DNA from: Fidelibacterota bacterium
GTDB lineage: Bacteria > Fidelibacterota > UBA2242 > JAFGTP01
Direction: 5' to 3'
Assembly (NCBI GenBank): GCA_029939785.1
Contig: JAOZSG010000098.1
Span: 1 to 10,623 of the forward strand
Length of the DNA: 10,623 nt
This document shows, piece by piece, positions 1-6,587 of this stretch. Made by a program: the position numbers and the translations under genes. How positions within the stretch are numbered: position 1 is the stretch's first letter; each line of letters opens with the position of its first letter. The notes below the pieces were generated by a model. The model worked only from the letters and a program-made list of their open reading frames with translations, did no database searches and was not told the origin of the DNA.

Positions 1-1
1 G

Positions 2-1759
2 TTAGGTGATCCTGAAATGAATATCTGGACAGATATTCCCAAAGAATTAACAGTTATATCTCCTGAATATTTAATTGTTGGTGAAAATCAATTTACAATA
101 TCAGTTCAGAAAAACAATACACCAGTTTCAAATAGTTTGATATGTATTAAGCAGGATGATGGATTTTACGAAACATTTTATACAGATATGAACGGACTTG
201 CAGATTTTGATATTGAAGTAACTGATGCTTCAAAGAGTATTGATATTACGATTACTGCTCAGAATGCAATACCTTATGAAAATGTGATAAATGTTCAAAG
301 TACTTCAGCATTTATTAGTAATGGAAATATTATATGTTCAGGATTTTTTGATGGACTTCCTCTTTTAAATGAAAATATTAATATAGATGCTGTATTTAAA
401 AATTTTGGAGAAACTGCTACTGAAAATTTATCTGTAAAATTAATTTCAAATAATCCCAAAATCAATATTATAGATGATTCATGGGAAATAAACCGGATAT
501 CAGCTTTGGATTCTATTAGCATTGAAAATGTTTTTTCTTTTCAGGTTTTAGAGAAATTTATTAATGGTGAATCATTTTTATTTTCAGTTGAAATTTCGAA
601 TCAAAATTCTACATGGAAAAGTAGTTTCAGTTTGATTGCTGAAATGCCGGATATTCGAATAACTGAAATAAATTATTCTGATGAAGATGGAAATATTACT
701 CCGGGTGAATTAGTTGAATGCCAGGTAACATTATGCAATCAGGGTTTGGAAGATTCGGAGAAATTTTCAGTAAATATTACATCTGATCCGAATTTATCAA
801 TATCTGATATCTCTATCGATAATAATGGATTGCTTAGTGGTCAAACTATTGACGCGACATTTAAAATTGATGTGAATTCCGGTATAGATACTCCCGTATT
901 TCCGGATATTTTTATTGAGTATGTTACTGAATCCGGATTCTCAATGTATGATACAATATCAGTTGGGATTGGGGATTTTGGTTTGTTTGATGATGCTGAA
1001 ACAGATAACCAGATTTGGTTAATAAAAGGCGAAAACAATCAATGGCATCGATCAGAACTAAGGAAAAATTCTGGTGAATATAGTTGGTATTGTGGAAATG
1101 ATACTACTCAAAAATATGAATTTTATTATAATAATATTATTAAAAGTAAAGAATTTTATCCTGGAAATGACAGTAAATTGGTTTTTTCATGTTGGTATGA
1201 TTTTCCAAATTATGGAATATCCGGGATGTATGTGGAAATAATCAATAATGGTGATTGGGAAGTTCTTGATTTTATTGGGAGTGGCGGAGCTTTGGGAACT
1301 CTCCCAACTGGCAATGACTGGATTGAATATAGTTATGATATTTCTCACCTTGCAAAGAATACAAAAACAGCAGTAAGATTTCGCGTGGACATAGATCCGG
1401 CACAAACTCCAACCGAAGGAATATATATTGACGATATAAGTGTTGGAAATGTACCATTGTTACTGACTGGTATTATTGAAGATGAGATTCCACAATGTTT
1501 TAATTTATTTCAGAATTATCCTAATCCTTTTAATCCGGTTACTACTATTAAATTTTCAATAGTTAAAAAAACCCATGTAAACATTTCTATCTATAATATT
1601 ATGGGAGAATTAGTTACATCATTAACAAATCAGGAGTTTGCAGCAGGAACTCATTCACTCAAATGGGATGCCGTAAATTTTTCAACAGGAATATATTTTT
1701 ATAAGTTAAAAACAGATAATAATCAAATTTTTACAAAAAAATGTTTATTAATAAAATAG
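2..1759 (+). CDS. C25 (gingipain-like) peptidase, C-terminal part, with T9SS sorting domain (5' partial)
   Basis: The frame is open to the left edge and reads LGDPEMNIWT from base 2. In C25 cysteine peptidases a (N)LLGDPE-type motif closes the catalytic domain, so the Met codon at base 17 is internal and the true start lies outside the window. Residues here are numbered from that Met. They show an Ig-like C25-type module (about 5-95, with a 'YTDMNGLADF' strand), two CARDB/DUF11-like beta domains (about 115-205 and 210-318), and a jelly-roll-like module (321-478) ending in 'GIYIDDISVG'. The T9SS type A sorting domain follows (about 495-580), with 'NYPNPFNPVTTIKFSI', 'GIYFYKL' and a basic, hydrophobic end. 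The protein should be exported and anchored or released at the cell surface. No catalytic His or Cys is in view, so peptidase identity rests on the edge motif and module order. Other large T9SS surface proteins remain possible. Confidence 0.75.
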   Translation, partial: LGDPEMNIWTDIPKELTVISPEYLIVGENQFTISVQKNNTPVSNSLICIKQDDGFYETFYTDMNGLADFDIEVTDASKSIDITITAQNAIPYENVINVQSTSAFISNGNIICSGFFDGLPLLNENINIDAVFKNFGETATENLSVKLISNNPKINIIDDSWEINRISALDSISIENVFSFQVLEKFINGESFLFSVEISNQNSTWKSSFSLIAEMPDIRITEINYSDEDGNITPGELVECQVTLCNQGLEDSEKFSVNITSDPNLSISDISIDNNGLLSGQTIDATFKIDVNSGIDTPVFPDIFIEYVTESGFSMYDTISVGIGDFGLFDDAETDNQIWLIKGENNQWHRSELRKNSGEYSWYCGNDTTQKYEFYYNNIIKSKEFYPGNDSKLVFSCWYDFPNYGISGMYVEIINNGDWEVLDFIGSGGALGTLPTGNDWIEYSYDISHLAKNTKTAVRFRVDIDPAQTPTEGIYIDDISVGNVPLLLTGIIEDEIPQCFNLFQNYPNPFNPVTTIKFSIVKKTHVNISIYNIMGELVTSLTNQEFAAGTHSLKWDAVNFSTGIYFYKLKTDNNQIFTKKCLLIK

Positions 1760-1763
1760 AGGG
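1758..1763 (+). promoter_or_regulatory. Ribosome binding site that fixes the upp start
   Basis: AGAGGG lies 4 nt before the ATG at 1768 and overlaps the TAG stop of the upstream gene (1757-1759). This favours 1768 over the in-frame ATG at 1741. Starting at 1741 would add nine residues encoded inside the upstream gene's end, with no comparable Shine-Dalgarno sequence. Confidence 0.6.
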
Positions 1764-1767
1764 TAAT

Positions 1768-2406
1768 ATGCAAAACACATTTCCAACTTTAACAGTAATT
1801 AATCATCCATTGATTAAAGCAAAACTTTCAAAATTGAGAAATAAGAAATCTAATAATCTGGAATTTCGTAATTTACTTAACGAAGTTGCATCCTTGATGG
1901 TTTATGAGATAACGAGAGATTTTCCTACAAAAAAAGTTGAGGTAGAAACTCCGCTTGAAATTATGACTTGTGAAACACTGGCAAAAGGAATAACACTTGT
2001 CCCGATTTTGCGTGCAGGACTTGGTATGGTAGATGGAATTTTACATTTGATTCCAAATGCCAAAGTGGGACATGTTGGACTATATAGAGACCCGGAAACT
2101 TTAGAGGCTGTTGAATATTACAAAAAATTTCCATCAAATATGCCTGAAACAAAAATAATTATGATTGATCCAATGCTTGCAACCGGTGCAAGTGCATCTA
2201 CCGCTTTGGAGTTTATCAAGAAACATGGTGGAAATGATATAAGTTTCGTGTGTTTGGTTGCTGCACCCGAAGGTGTACAAAAGATTATGAATGAACATCC
2301 GGATGTGCCAATTTTCACAGCAGCCTTTGATAGAGAACTCAATGACCATGCATATATTTTACCTGGCCTCGGTGATGCAGGTGATAGGATTTATGGAACT
2401 GAGTAA
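1768..2406 (+). CDS. upp: Uracil phosphoribosyltransferase
   Basis: Pyrimidine salvage enzyme in the cytosol: uracil plus PRPP gives UMP plus pyrophosphate. From the ATG at 1768 it is 212 residues, close to the usual length of about 208. Family landmarks are all visible: 'VPILRAGLGMVDG' (about 78-90), 'HVGLYRDPETLEAVEYYKKFP' split across residues 102-122, the PRPP-binding loop 'IDPMLATGAS' (about 133-142), and the uracil-binding C-terminus 'PGLGDAGDRIYGTE' (199-212). There is no frameshift or missing motif. It sits 8 nt after the secreted peptidase-like gene on the same strand and could be read from the same message, although the two functions are unrelated. An in-frame upstream ATG at 1741 is the alternative start. 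Confidence 0.96.
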   Translation: MQNTFPTLTVINHPLIKAKLSKLRNKKSNNLEFRNLLNEVASLMVYEITRDFPTKKVEVETPLEIMTCETLAKGITLVPILRAGLGMVDGILHLIPNAKVGHVGLYRDPETLEAVEYYKKFPSNMPETKIIMIDPMLATGASASTALEFIKKHGGNDISFVCLVAAPEGVQKIMNEHPDVPIFTAAFDRELNDHAYILPGLGDAGDRIYGTE

Positions 2407-2473
2407 GTATAAATAACAGGATCTTGTTTGGAGTGAAATGTTGTGTAATATCAGATGTTTGTCTGGTTGAATG

Positions 2474-2504
2474 TTTTGATTTTTTTATCGGAAGAAAATC
2501 AAAA
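2474..2504 (+). terminator. AT-rich hairpin downstream of upp, possible weak terminator
   Basis: Perfect 10-nt arms, TTTTGATTTT (2474-2483) and AAAATCAAAA (2495-2504), flank an 11-nt loop about 70 nt after the upp stop. The stem has only one G-C pair and the trailing T-run is broken, so as a Rho-independent terminator it is weak. It could equally be an AT-rich palindrome with another role. Confidence 0.3.
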
Positions 2505-2635
2505 ACAATTTTATTCAGTAGGATATATAGCATAATATAATTTCTGTAGTATATCTATCGTTTCCGTGTTTGTACTTTAGTGAATCAACAATCAATAAGA
2601 ATATAATATTCTTTAGTTTATCTCAACTCGGTCGA

Positions 2636-2662
2636 TGTAAACGGTTAGGAATAACCGGGGTA
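2636..2662 (+). promoter_or_regulatory. Candidate ECF-type promoter upstream of the sigma operon
   Basis: TGTAAAC (2636-2642), a 16-nt spacer, then GGTA (2659-2662). This is close to the ECF pattern known for Bacillus SigW (TGAAAC, 16 nt, CGTA). ECF sigma factors often transcribe their own operon, and this site is about 115 nt before the sigma start. The match is imperfect and this organism's ECF consensus is unknown. A hairpin (CGGTTA, GGAA loop, TAACCG; 2642-2657) occupies the spacer and is a competing explanation for the local GC enrichment. Confidence 0.25.
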
Positions 2663-2778
2663 CAGAGAATTTATTTGTAACTCATTTTTTTTTAAGTAAT
2701 CAAATTAATATTATTGGGAAAAATCATTAATTATTAGTATATAATTAATGTTATATAAATTTATAAAAAAGAGAATAT

Positions 2779-3357
2779 ATGGATGAAAAAAAGGTAGTAG
2801 CACAAGCTCAGCAGGGTGATAGAAATGCTTTTGCTATTTTAGTTAATGAATATAAAGATCGTATATATCATCTTGGTCTTAGACTCACAGGGAAAGAGCA
2901 GGATGCAGAAGATATTTTACAGGAAACATTTATAGCAATGTTACAAAATATTAATAAATTCAAAGGTAATTCTGCATTTTATACATGGCTTTACCGTATC
3001 GCTGTAAATAATGGGTTAAAAAAATTGAAATCCAAAGCCAATAGTTATACTCATGTTTCACTACATGATCCTAATGTGGAGCAAACACATAGTGAACATT
3101 TAAATGTCTGGCCTGAATTTGATTTTAAGGATATAAGTAATAAAAAATTTCGAAAAGAATTGGACGAAGCTCTATTAGAATTACCTGAAAAATACAGGAC
3201 AGTATTCATTTTGCGGGATCTTCATGGAACATCAACATCTGAAACTGCAAGAATTCTGGATATTTCTGAATCAAATACAAAAGTAAGATTGATGAGAGCA
3301 CGAAATTTTTTAAAAGAAAAATTAGAAGATATAGTAAAATTAGAGGGTTTATTATGA
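2779..3357 (+). CDS. ECF (sigma-70 family, group 4) RNA polymerase sigma factor
   Basis: A 192-residue cytosolic sigma factor that would direct RNA polymerase to a small stress regulon. Region 2 spans about residues 7-83 and contains the core-binding and -10-recognition motifs 'DAEDILQETF' (42-51) and 'FYTWLYRIAVN' (67-77). Region 4 spans about 127-182, with 'LPEKYRTVFILRD' (135-147) and a helix-turn-helix 'SETARILDISESNTKVRLMR' (154-173). No region 3 or region 1.1 is present, as expected for ECF factors. An acidic linker with a Trp (about 95-125) joins the two domains. An AAAGAGA-type ribosome binding site precedes the ATG by a few bases. The gene overlaps the next one by four bases (ATGA at 3354-3357). 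That gene encodes a small Cys-rich protein, the usual place for a cognate anti-sigma factor. Confidence 0.95.
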   Translation: MDEKKVVAQAQQGDRNAFAILVNEYKDRIYHLGLRLTGKEQDAEDILQETFIAMLQNINKFKGNSAFYTWLYRIAVNNGLKKLKSKANSYTHVSLHDPNVEQTHSEHLNVWPEFDFKDISNKKFRKELDEALLELPEKYRTVFILRDLHGTSTSETARILDISESNTKVRLMRARNFLKEKLEDIVKLEGLL

Positions 3358-3617
3358 AAATAGAAAAATACAAAATATTTGATCAGGTCTGTACCTTTTT
3401 AGGTGAAGATCTTGATTCTGAGCCCTGTAAACAATTGAAAGAACAGTTACAATCATGCAAAGATTGTGAAGTATTTGTTGATAAAATTAAAAGAACAGTA
3501 GCAATTTATAAAACTGCTGACGGATGTGATGAAATTCCAGATGATGTATGTAAAAAATTATTCAAAAAACTAAATCTTGATGATTTAATGGATGCTAAAG
3601 AAAATGATAAAAAATAA
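3354..3617 (+). CDS. Small cysteine-rich anti-sigma factor-like protein (ZAS/zf-HC2-like variant)
   Basis: An 87-residue soluble protein with no membrane segment, which starts inside the sigma factor's stop codon (ATGA) after an AGAGGG ribosome binding site (3342-3347). Translational coupling and position point to an anti-sigma factor. Cysteines are at 13, 25, 35, 38, 58 and 66, and 'QSCKDCEVF' (33-41) resembles the CxxC part of the zinc-anti-sigma motif HxxxCxxC. The usual His, four residues before the first Cys, is Gln31, and the protein contains no histidine at all. Zinc or a disulfide, if present, would have to be held by cysteines alone. By analogy with RsrA-type redox anti-sigma factors, I infer that oxidation of these thiols releases the sigma factor. 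Function is inferred from context and the partial motif. No other family is recognised. Confidence 0.7.
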   Translation: MKIEKYKIFDQVCTFLGEDLDSEPCKQLKEQLQSCKDCEVFVDKIKRTVAIYKTADGCDEIPDDVCKKLFKKLNLDDLMDAKENDKK

Positions 3618-3810
3618 CACGTATATCGAAGATATTGTTGATGATTATCCTGAATTAATAATTCCACTTAAAAATTACGGGATTGTATGCATTGCATGTG
3701 GAGAGTCGGTTTGGGGAACATTAGAAGAGCAGGCTAAGGATAATAATATTGAAAATCTTGATCAAATCATTAAGGAAATGAATGATATAATTAAAAGGAA
3801 AAATTCATGA
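3604..3810 (+). CDS. DUF1858 (hybrid-cluster-protein-associated redox disulfide) domain protein
   Basis: A 68-residue protein made almost entirely of one DUF1858 domain. It opens 'YIEDIVDDYPELIIPLKNYGI', has the redox motif Cys29-x-x-Cys32 in 'GIVCIACGE', and ends with helices 'GTLEEQAKDNNIENLDQII' and 'MNDII'. Such domains are found alone or fused to redox enzymes, mainly in anaerobes, and are thought to carry a redox-active disulfide or bind a metal. The exact role is unknown. I chose the ATG at 3604, which leads straight into the domain and follows AAAGA. The in-frame ATG at 3592 would add four residues and overlap the preceding gene further. The gene overlaps the end of the anti-sigma gene by 14 nt and shares ATGA (3807-3810) with the OsmC gene, so the operon is translationally coupled throughout. 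Confidence 0.85.
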   Translation: MIKNNTYIEDIVDDYPELIIPLKNYGIVCIACGESVWGTLEEQAKDNNIENLDQIIKEMNDIIKRKNS

Positions 3811-4226
3811 AGGTAGAAATACAGAGAGCAAAAAATGCAACTTTTATATCTAAAGGAGACTCAGGTAATTGGGTGGTCATGGACAGCAAAAAGGATTTTG
3901 GTGGCCAGGATGCTGCATCAAGACCAATGGAGTTATTATTAATGGGTTTGGGTGGTTGTACTGCTATGGATATAGAATCCTTGTTAAATAAAATGAGATC
4001 ACCGGCTGATGATTTTCGGGTAGAAGTTTCTGCCACACGAAAAGATGAACATCCGAAGATATTTACCAAAATTCATCTGGATTTTTATTTTCAGGGAAAA
4101 AGTCTGGAGGAGGCAAAAGTTAAAAAAGCTGTAAAATTATCACAGGAGAAATATTGTGGAGCCGCTGCAATGTTTGGAGCAGTTGCTGAACTTACTTATG
4201 ATATTCATATAAATGAGGAAAAGTAA
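3807..4226 (+). CDS. OsmC/Ohr-family peroxidase-like protein (YhfA-like)
   Basis: A 139-residue OsmC-fold protein. These are small homodimeric, cytosolic, thiol-dependent peroxidases that reduce organic hydroperoxides. Both conserved cysteines are present: Cys51 in 'MGLGGCTAMDIESLL' (46-60) and Cys117 in 'SQEKYCGAAAMF' (112-123). The preceding 'SRPMELLL' (38-45) matches the family motif with Arg and Glu near the active site. Length and spacing fit the OsmC branch rather than Ohr, most like the YhfA-type subgroup, for which the physiological substrate is unclear. It is the last gene of the ECF-sigma operon, shares ATGA with the DUF1858 gene, has AAAAGGA (3793-3799) as ribosome binding site, and is followed by a strong terminator. 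It is probably an effector of the operon. Confidence 0.93.
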   Translation: MKVEIQRAKNATFISKGDSGNWVVMDSKKDFGGQDAASRPMELLLMGLGGCTAMDIESLLNKMRSPADDFRVEVSATRKDEHPKIFTKIHLDFYFQGKSLEEAKVKKAVKLSQEKYCGAAAMFGAVAELTYDIHINEEK

Positions 4227-4259
4227 ATCTGAATTAGAAAGACTTCTATCCTATATATT

Positions 4260-4294
4260 AAAAAGCCTAAGATATTAAATCTCAGGCTTTTTTT
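4260..4294. terminator. Bidirectional intrinsic terminator between OsmC and amidase genes
   Basis: Hairpin of AAAAAGCCT-A-AGAT (4260-4273) with ATCT-C-AGGCTTTTT (4279-4292), a single A/C mismatch and a 5-nt loop, followed by seven T on the plus strand (4288-4294). The A-run on the left provides the T-run for the minus strand. It lies between convergent genes ending at 4226 (+) and 4317 (-), so it can serve both. Confidence 0.85.
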
Positions 4295-4316
4295 ATGTTA
4301 TTATGAAAATTTTTCC

Positions 4317-6581
4317 TTACTTCATTAGAATACATTTTTTTGATGATGTAAAACTACCTGCATTTAAAATATAGAAATATACTCCGGAACTTTTAACCTG
4401 AGCGTTCCAAATTTTAGAATAATGTCCGGCATTCATATCAGCATCAATCAGTGTTTCAACTAAATTTCCGTTTATGTCATATATTTCTAGTTTAACCGGA
4501 GAAGTTTTTGGAATATTAAATGATATAGTTGTAGTTGGATTAAAGGGATTTGGGTAATTATCATATAATTTAAACTCATTAATAATCTTATTTTCACTTT
4601 GATCTAAAGCAGTAAAATTTCCCTGAAAATAATCCATTACTTTGTCCATTACATCCTGACGTTTTGAACTTGGATAGATTGCTTCAAAAGGAATTGTCAG
4701 ATGTACCAGTTTTCCTGGATTATCTCCTTCTGGAAATAGTCCGTCATAAGATACTGCTGCAAAACCTGCATTAGCAGATACTCCGGTAAACTTCATACAA
4801 CCAACAGAACCGTTTATAGGATTAATAATATCCGGCCATGATATATTGAATGTGCCATGAGTTCCATCATCAAAAGTAATTCCACTTAATCCTTTAAAAA
4901 TCTTTTCATTAATTCCTTCTAATGTATAATAAGTATCTTTTGTTCCATTAGGAGCATCGTCCACGTATTTTGCTTTTAAAAAGTTATGGTAGAAGTCTTT
5001 GTCTTTCTGGGTTGGATGATTTGATTTTCCTTCCAAATCCCAACCAATCTCAGAACCTGAAATAAATAAATTGCCACCATTTCTTAGAAAGGACTTGATA
5101 CTGTCCTGTTCAACTGAATTAAATGTATCATCAGCAGAACTTTCATCTCCCAGAATCCAGATAACAGTTTGAAAGTCCTTAAGAGAAATATTTCCATCAT
5201 AAACGCATTCATTTAAAACATAGGAAAATCCAAGGTCAAGAGTTTTTAAATGATTGGCATATTTGCGAATATAATTATGTGACGTATTTGTTAACCTGTC
5301 AAATCCGTTTACAATCAGAATTTTATGCTCTGATGCAGAAGGAATCGCTGCATAAGTCTCGTCAGAATCAAGGGACTCTCCCATATCATTATAGGATTTT
5401 ACAGCAAAATAATAAATTTTGCCCTCAGTTAATCCTGTTATTTCTATTATTGTTGTATCTGATAAAACAAAATCATCTAAGGAAGATGGATTTGTACTAT
5501 AATATACTTTATACCCTGTTGCATTTTGTGCAGGCTCACATTTTACTGTAATTGTTGTTGAAAAAGTATTTATAAACTGAATATTCGTCGGTGCTGCAGG
5601 TTCTCCAACATAAGTGCTATCAGATTTTAATTTTTTATCAGCAAAGACTGTTTTATTGGCAGTAACAGTTACAAAAACTGAATCTCTATTATAATGAGGA
5701 GCATCAAAAATTACTTTATAATCTCCAGGCTCAAGACTATCAAACATGAAAAATCCATTGTTCATATGATCACCATTGTATATTTTGTTTCCAGGCTGAA
5801 GAGTCGCTGTTATATTGTTTATTGGCAACCAACTGTCAGAATAAGTTAAATAATTATAATCAACTTTTCTCTCAATATCCTTAACTAATCCTGTTATAAT
5901 TCCATGATTAAAATCATCGGTTTGGAAATATTCTATAAAACTTCTGGCAATTGCCCAGGATTCATGTTTTCTGTAATCAAGATTTTGTAATCTCCATGAT
6001 TCTGGAAGGTAATCATGATATGAACCTTCAGATAATGTACCGGGCATTTGTAAGTTTTTTAATACACCCAAATATGCTTCCCCAGTACCATAAAAGTCGA
6101 AATCACCCCGAACTGACTTTCCTGTTGTTCTATGAGCATTATAAAGTTTTACAACCATAATATCAGATAATTCTTTTGATTCATCCCAGGTTGGATTATT
6201 GTCAAAACCTTGAAAAAGCATTAATGTACTATTACGTTGCCCATTATATCCATTACTATGAATAGAATGAAACATATCTACACCATTAGAATTTGCTACT
6301 GCAACTCTTTGTGAAAGCGAAAGATCATCAGGATAACTATTTCCATTTCCTGTACGAGTAAGAACTACATCTGCACCATAAGATTCAAGTATTTGTTCCA
6401 AATACTTTGCTTTTGTCAGATTACTCTCTGATTCCCAAAATCCGGTAGTTGCTATATATCTGTCATCGGATTCATGTCCACCATGTCCCGGATCAATACA
6501 AAGTTTTATGCCTGACAGATCCTGACCAAAAAGTAGAGATGTAAGTATACATAATTGAATTATATATTTTATATATTTCAT
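4317..6581 (-). CDS. Secreted N-acetylmuramoyl-L-alanine amidase (Amidase_3) with Fn3 and T9SS sorting domain
   Basis: A 754-residue exported peptidoglycan hydrolase that would cut the MurNAc-L-Ala bond. A signal peptide (about 1-20, ending 'LLFGQ') precedes an Amidase_3 domain (about 24-220). Zinc-site residues are visible: His33 in 'DPGHGG', Glu50 in 'FWESESN' and His108 in 'FHSIHSNG', plus the catalytic Glu185 in 'TLSEGSY'. There follow a carboxypeptidase-regulatory-like beta domain (about 227-318), a fibronectin type III domain (about 329-413), a Rossmann/GATase-like domain (about 418-655) with 'RNGGNLFISGSEIGWDL' and no nucleophilic Cys at that turn, and a T9SS type A sorting domain (about 670-754, 'NYPNPFNPTTTISFNI'). 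Only 6 nt separate it from the upstream PD40 gene. Its ribosome binding site (AGGAG) lies across that gene's stop, so the two form an operon. The surface-anchored location is inferred from the sorting domain. Confidence 0.93.
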   Translation of the reverse strand: MKYIKYIIQLCILTSLLFGQDLSGIKLCIDPGHGGHESDDRYIATTGFWESESNLTKAKYLEQILESYGADVVLTRTGNGNSYPDDLSLSQRVAVANSNGVDMFHSIHSNGYNGQRNSTLMLFQGFDNNPTWDESKELSDIMVVKLYNAHRTTGKSVRGDFDFYGTGEAYLGVLKNLQMPGTLSEGSYHDYLPESWRLQNLDYRKHESWAIARSFIEYFQTDDFNHGIITGLVKDIERKVDYNYLTYSDSWLPINNITATLQPGNKIYNGDHMNNGFFMFDSLEPGDYKVIFDAPHYNRDSVFVTVTANKTVFADKKLKSDSTYVGEPAAPTNIQFINTFSTTITVKCEPAQNATGYKVYYSTNPSSLDDFVLSDTTIIEITGLTEGKIYYFAVKSYNDMGESLDSDETYAAIPSASEHKILIVNGFDRLTNTSHNYIRKYANHLKTLDLGFSYVLNECVYDGNISLKDFQTVIWILGDESSADDTFNSVEQDSIKSFLRNGGNLFISGSEIGWDLEGKSNHPTQKDKDFYHNFLKAKYVDDAPNGTKDTYYTLEGINEKIFKGLSGITFDDGTHGTFNISWPDIINPINGSVGCMKFTGVSANAGFAAVSYDGLFPEGDNPGKLVHLTIPFEAIYPSSKRQDVMDKVMDYFQGNFTALDQSENKIINEFKLYDNYPNPFNPTTTISFNIPKTSPVKLEIYDINGNLVETLIDADMNAGHYSKIWNAQVKSSGVYFYILNAGSFTSSKKCILMK

Positions 6582-6587
6582 GATATC

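Larger units (their letters stand above)
2407..2778. other. Intergenic region of 372 nt between upp and the ECF sigma gene
   Basis: No convincing coding sequence is present on either strand. The first part holds an AT-rich hairpin after upp (2474-2504). The middle is AT-rich without clear signals. Bases about 2625-2667 are a GC-richer island with a possible ECF promoter and a small hairpin. The last part is nearly pure A+T (about 2683-2770) and leads to the ribosome binding site of the sigma gene. Confidence 0.7.

Noticed and set aside
2339..2533. Minus-strand 64-residue reading frame across the upp end and the following gap
   Set aside because: No ribosome binding site, no recognisable motif, and half of it lies antisense to upp, which is certain.
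2648..2679. SigR-type promoter (GGAAT-N18-GTT) before the ECF operon
   Set aside because: GGAAT is present at 2648-2652, but the only GT(A) is 24 nt downstream, which is outside the known spacing.
5279..5551. Plus-strand 90-residue frame inside the amidase gene
   Set aside because: It is antisense to the Fn3 region of a clear coding gene. Composition is typical of a shadow frame and no start signal is present.
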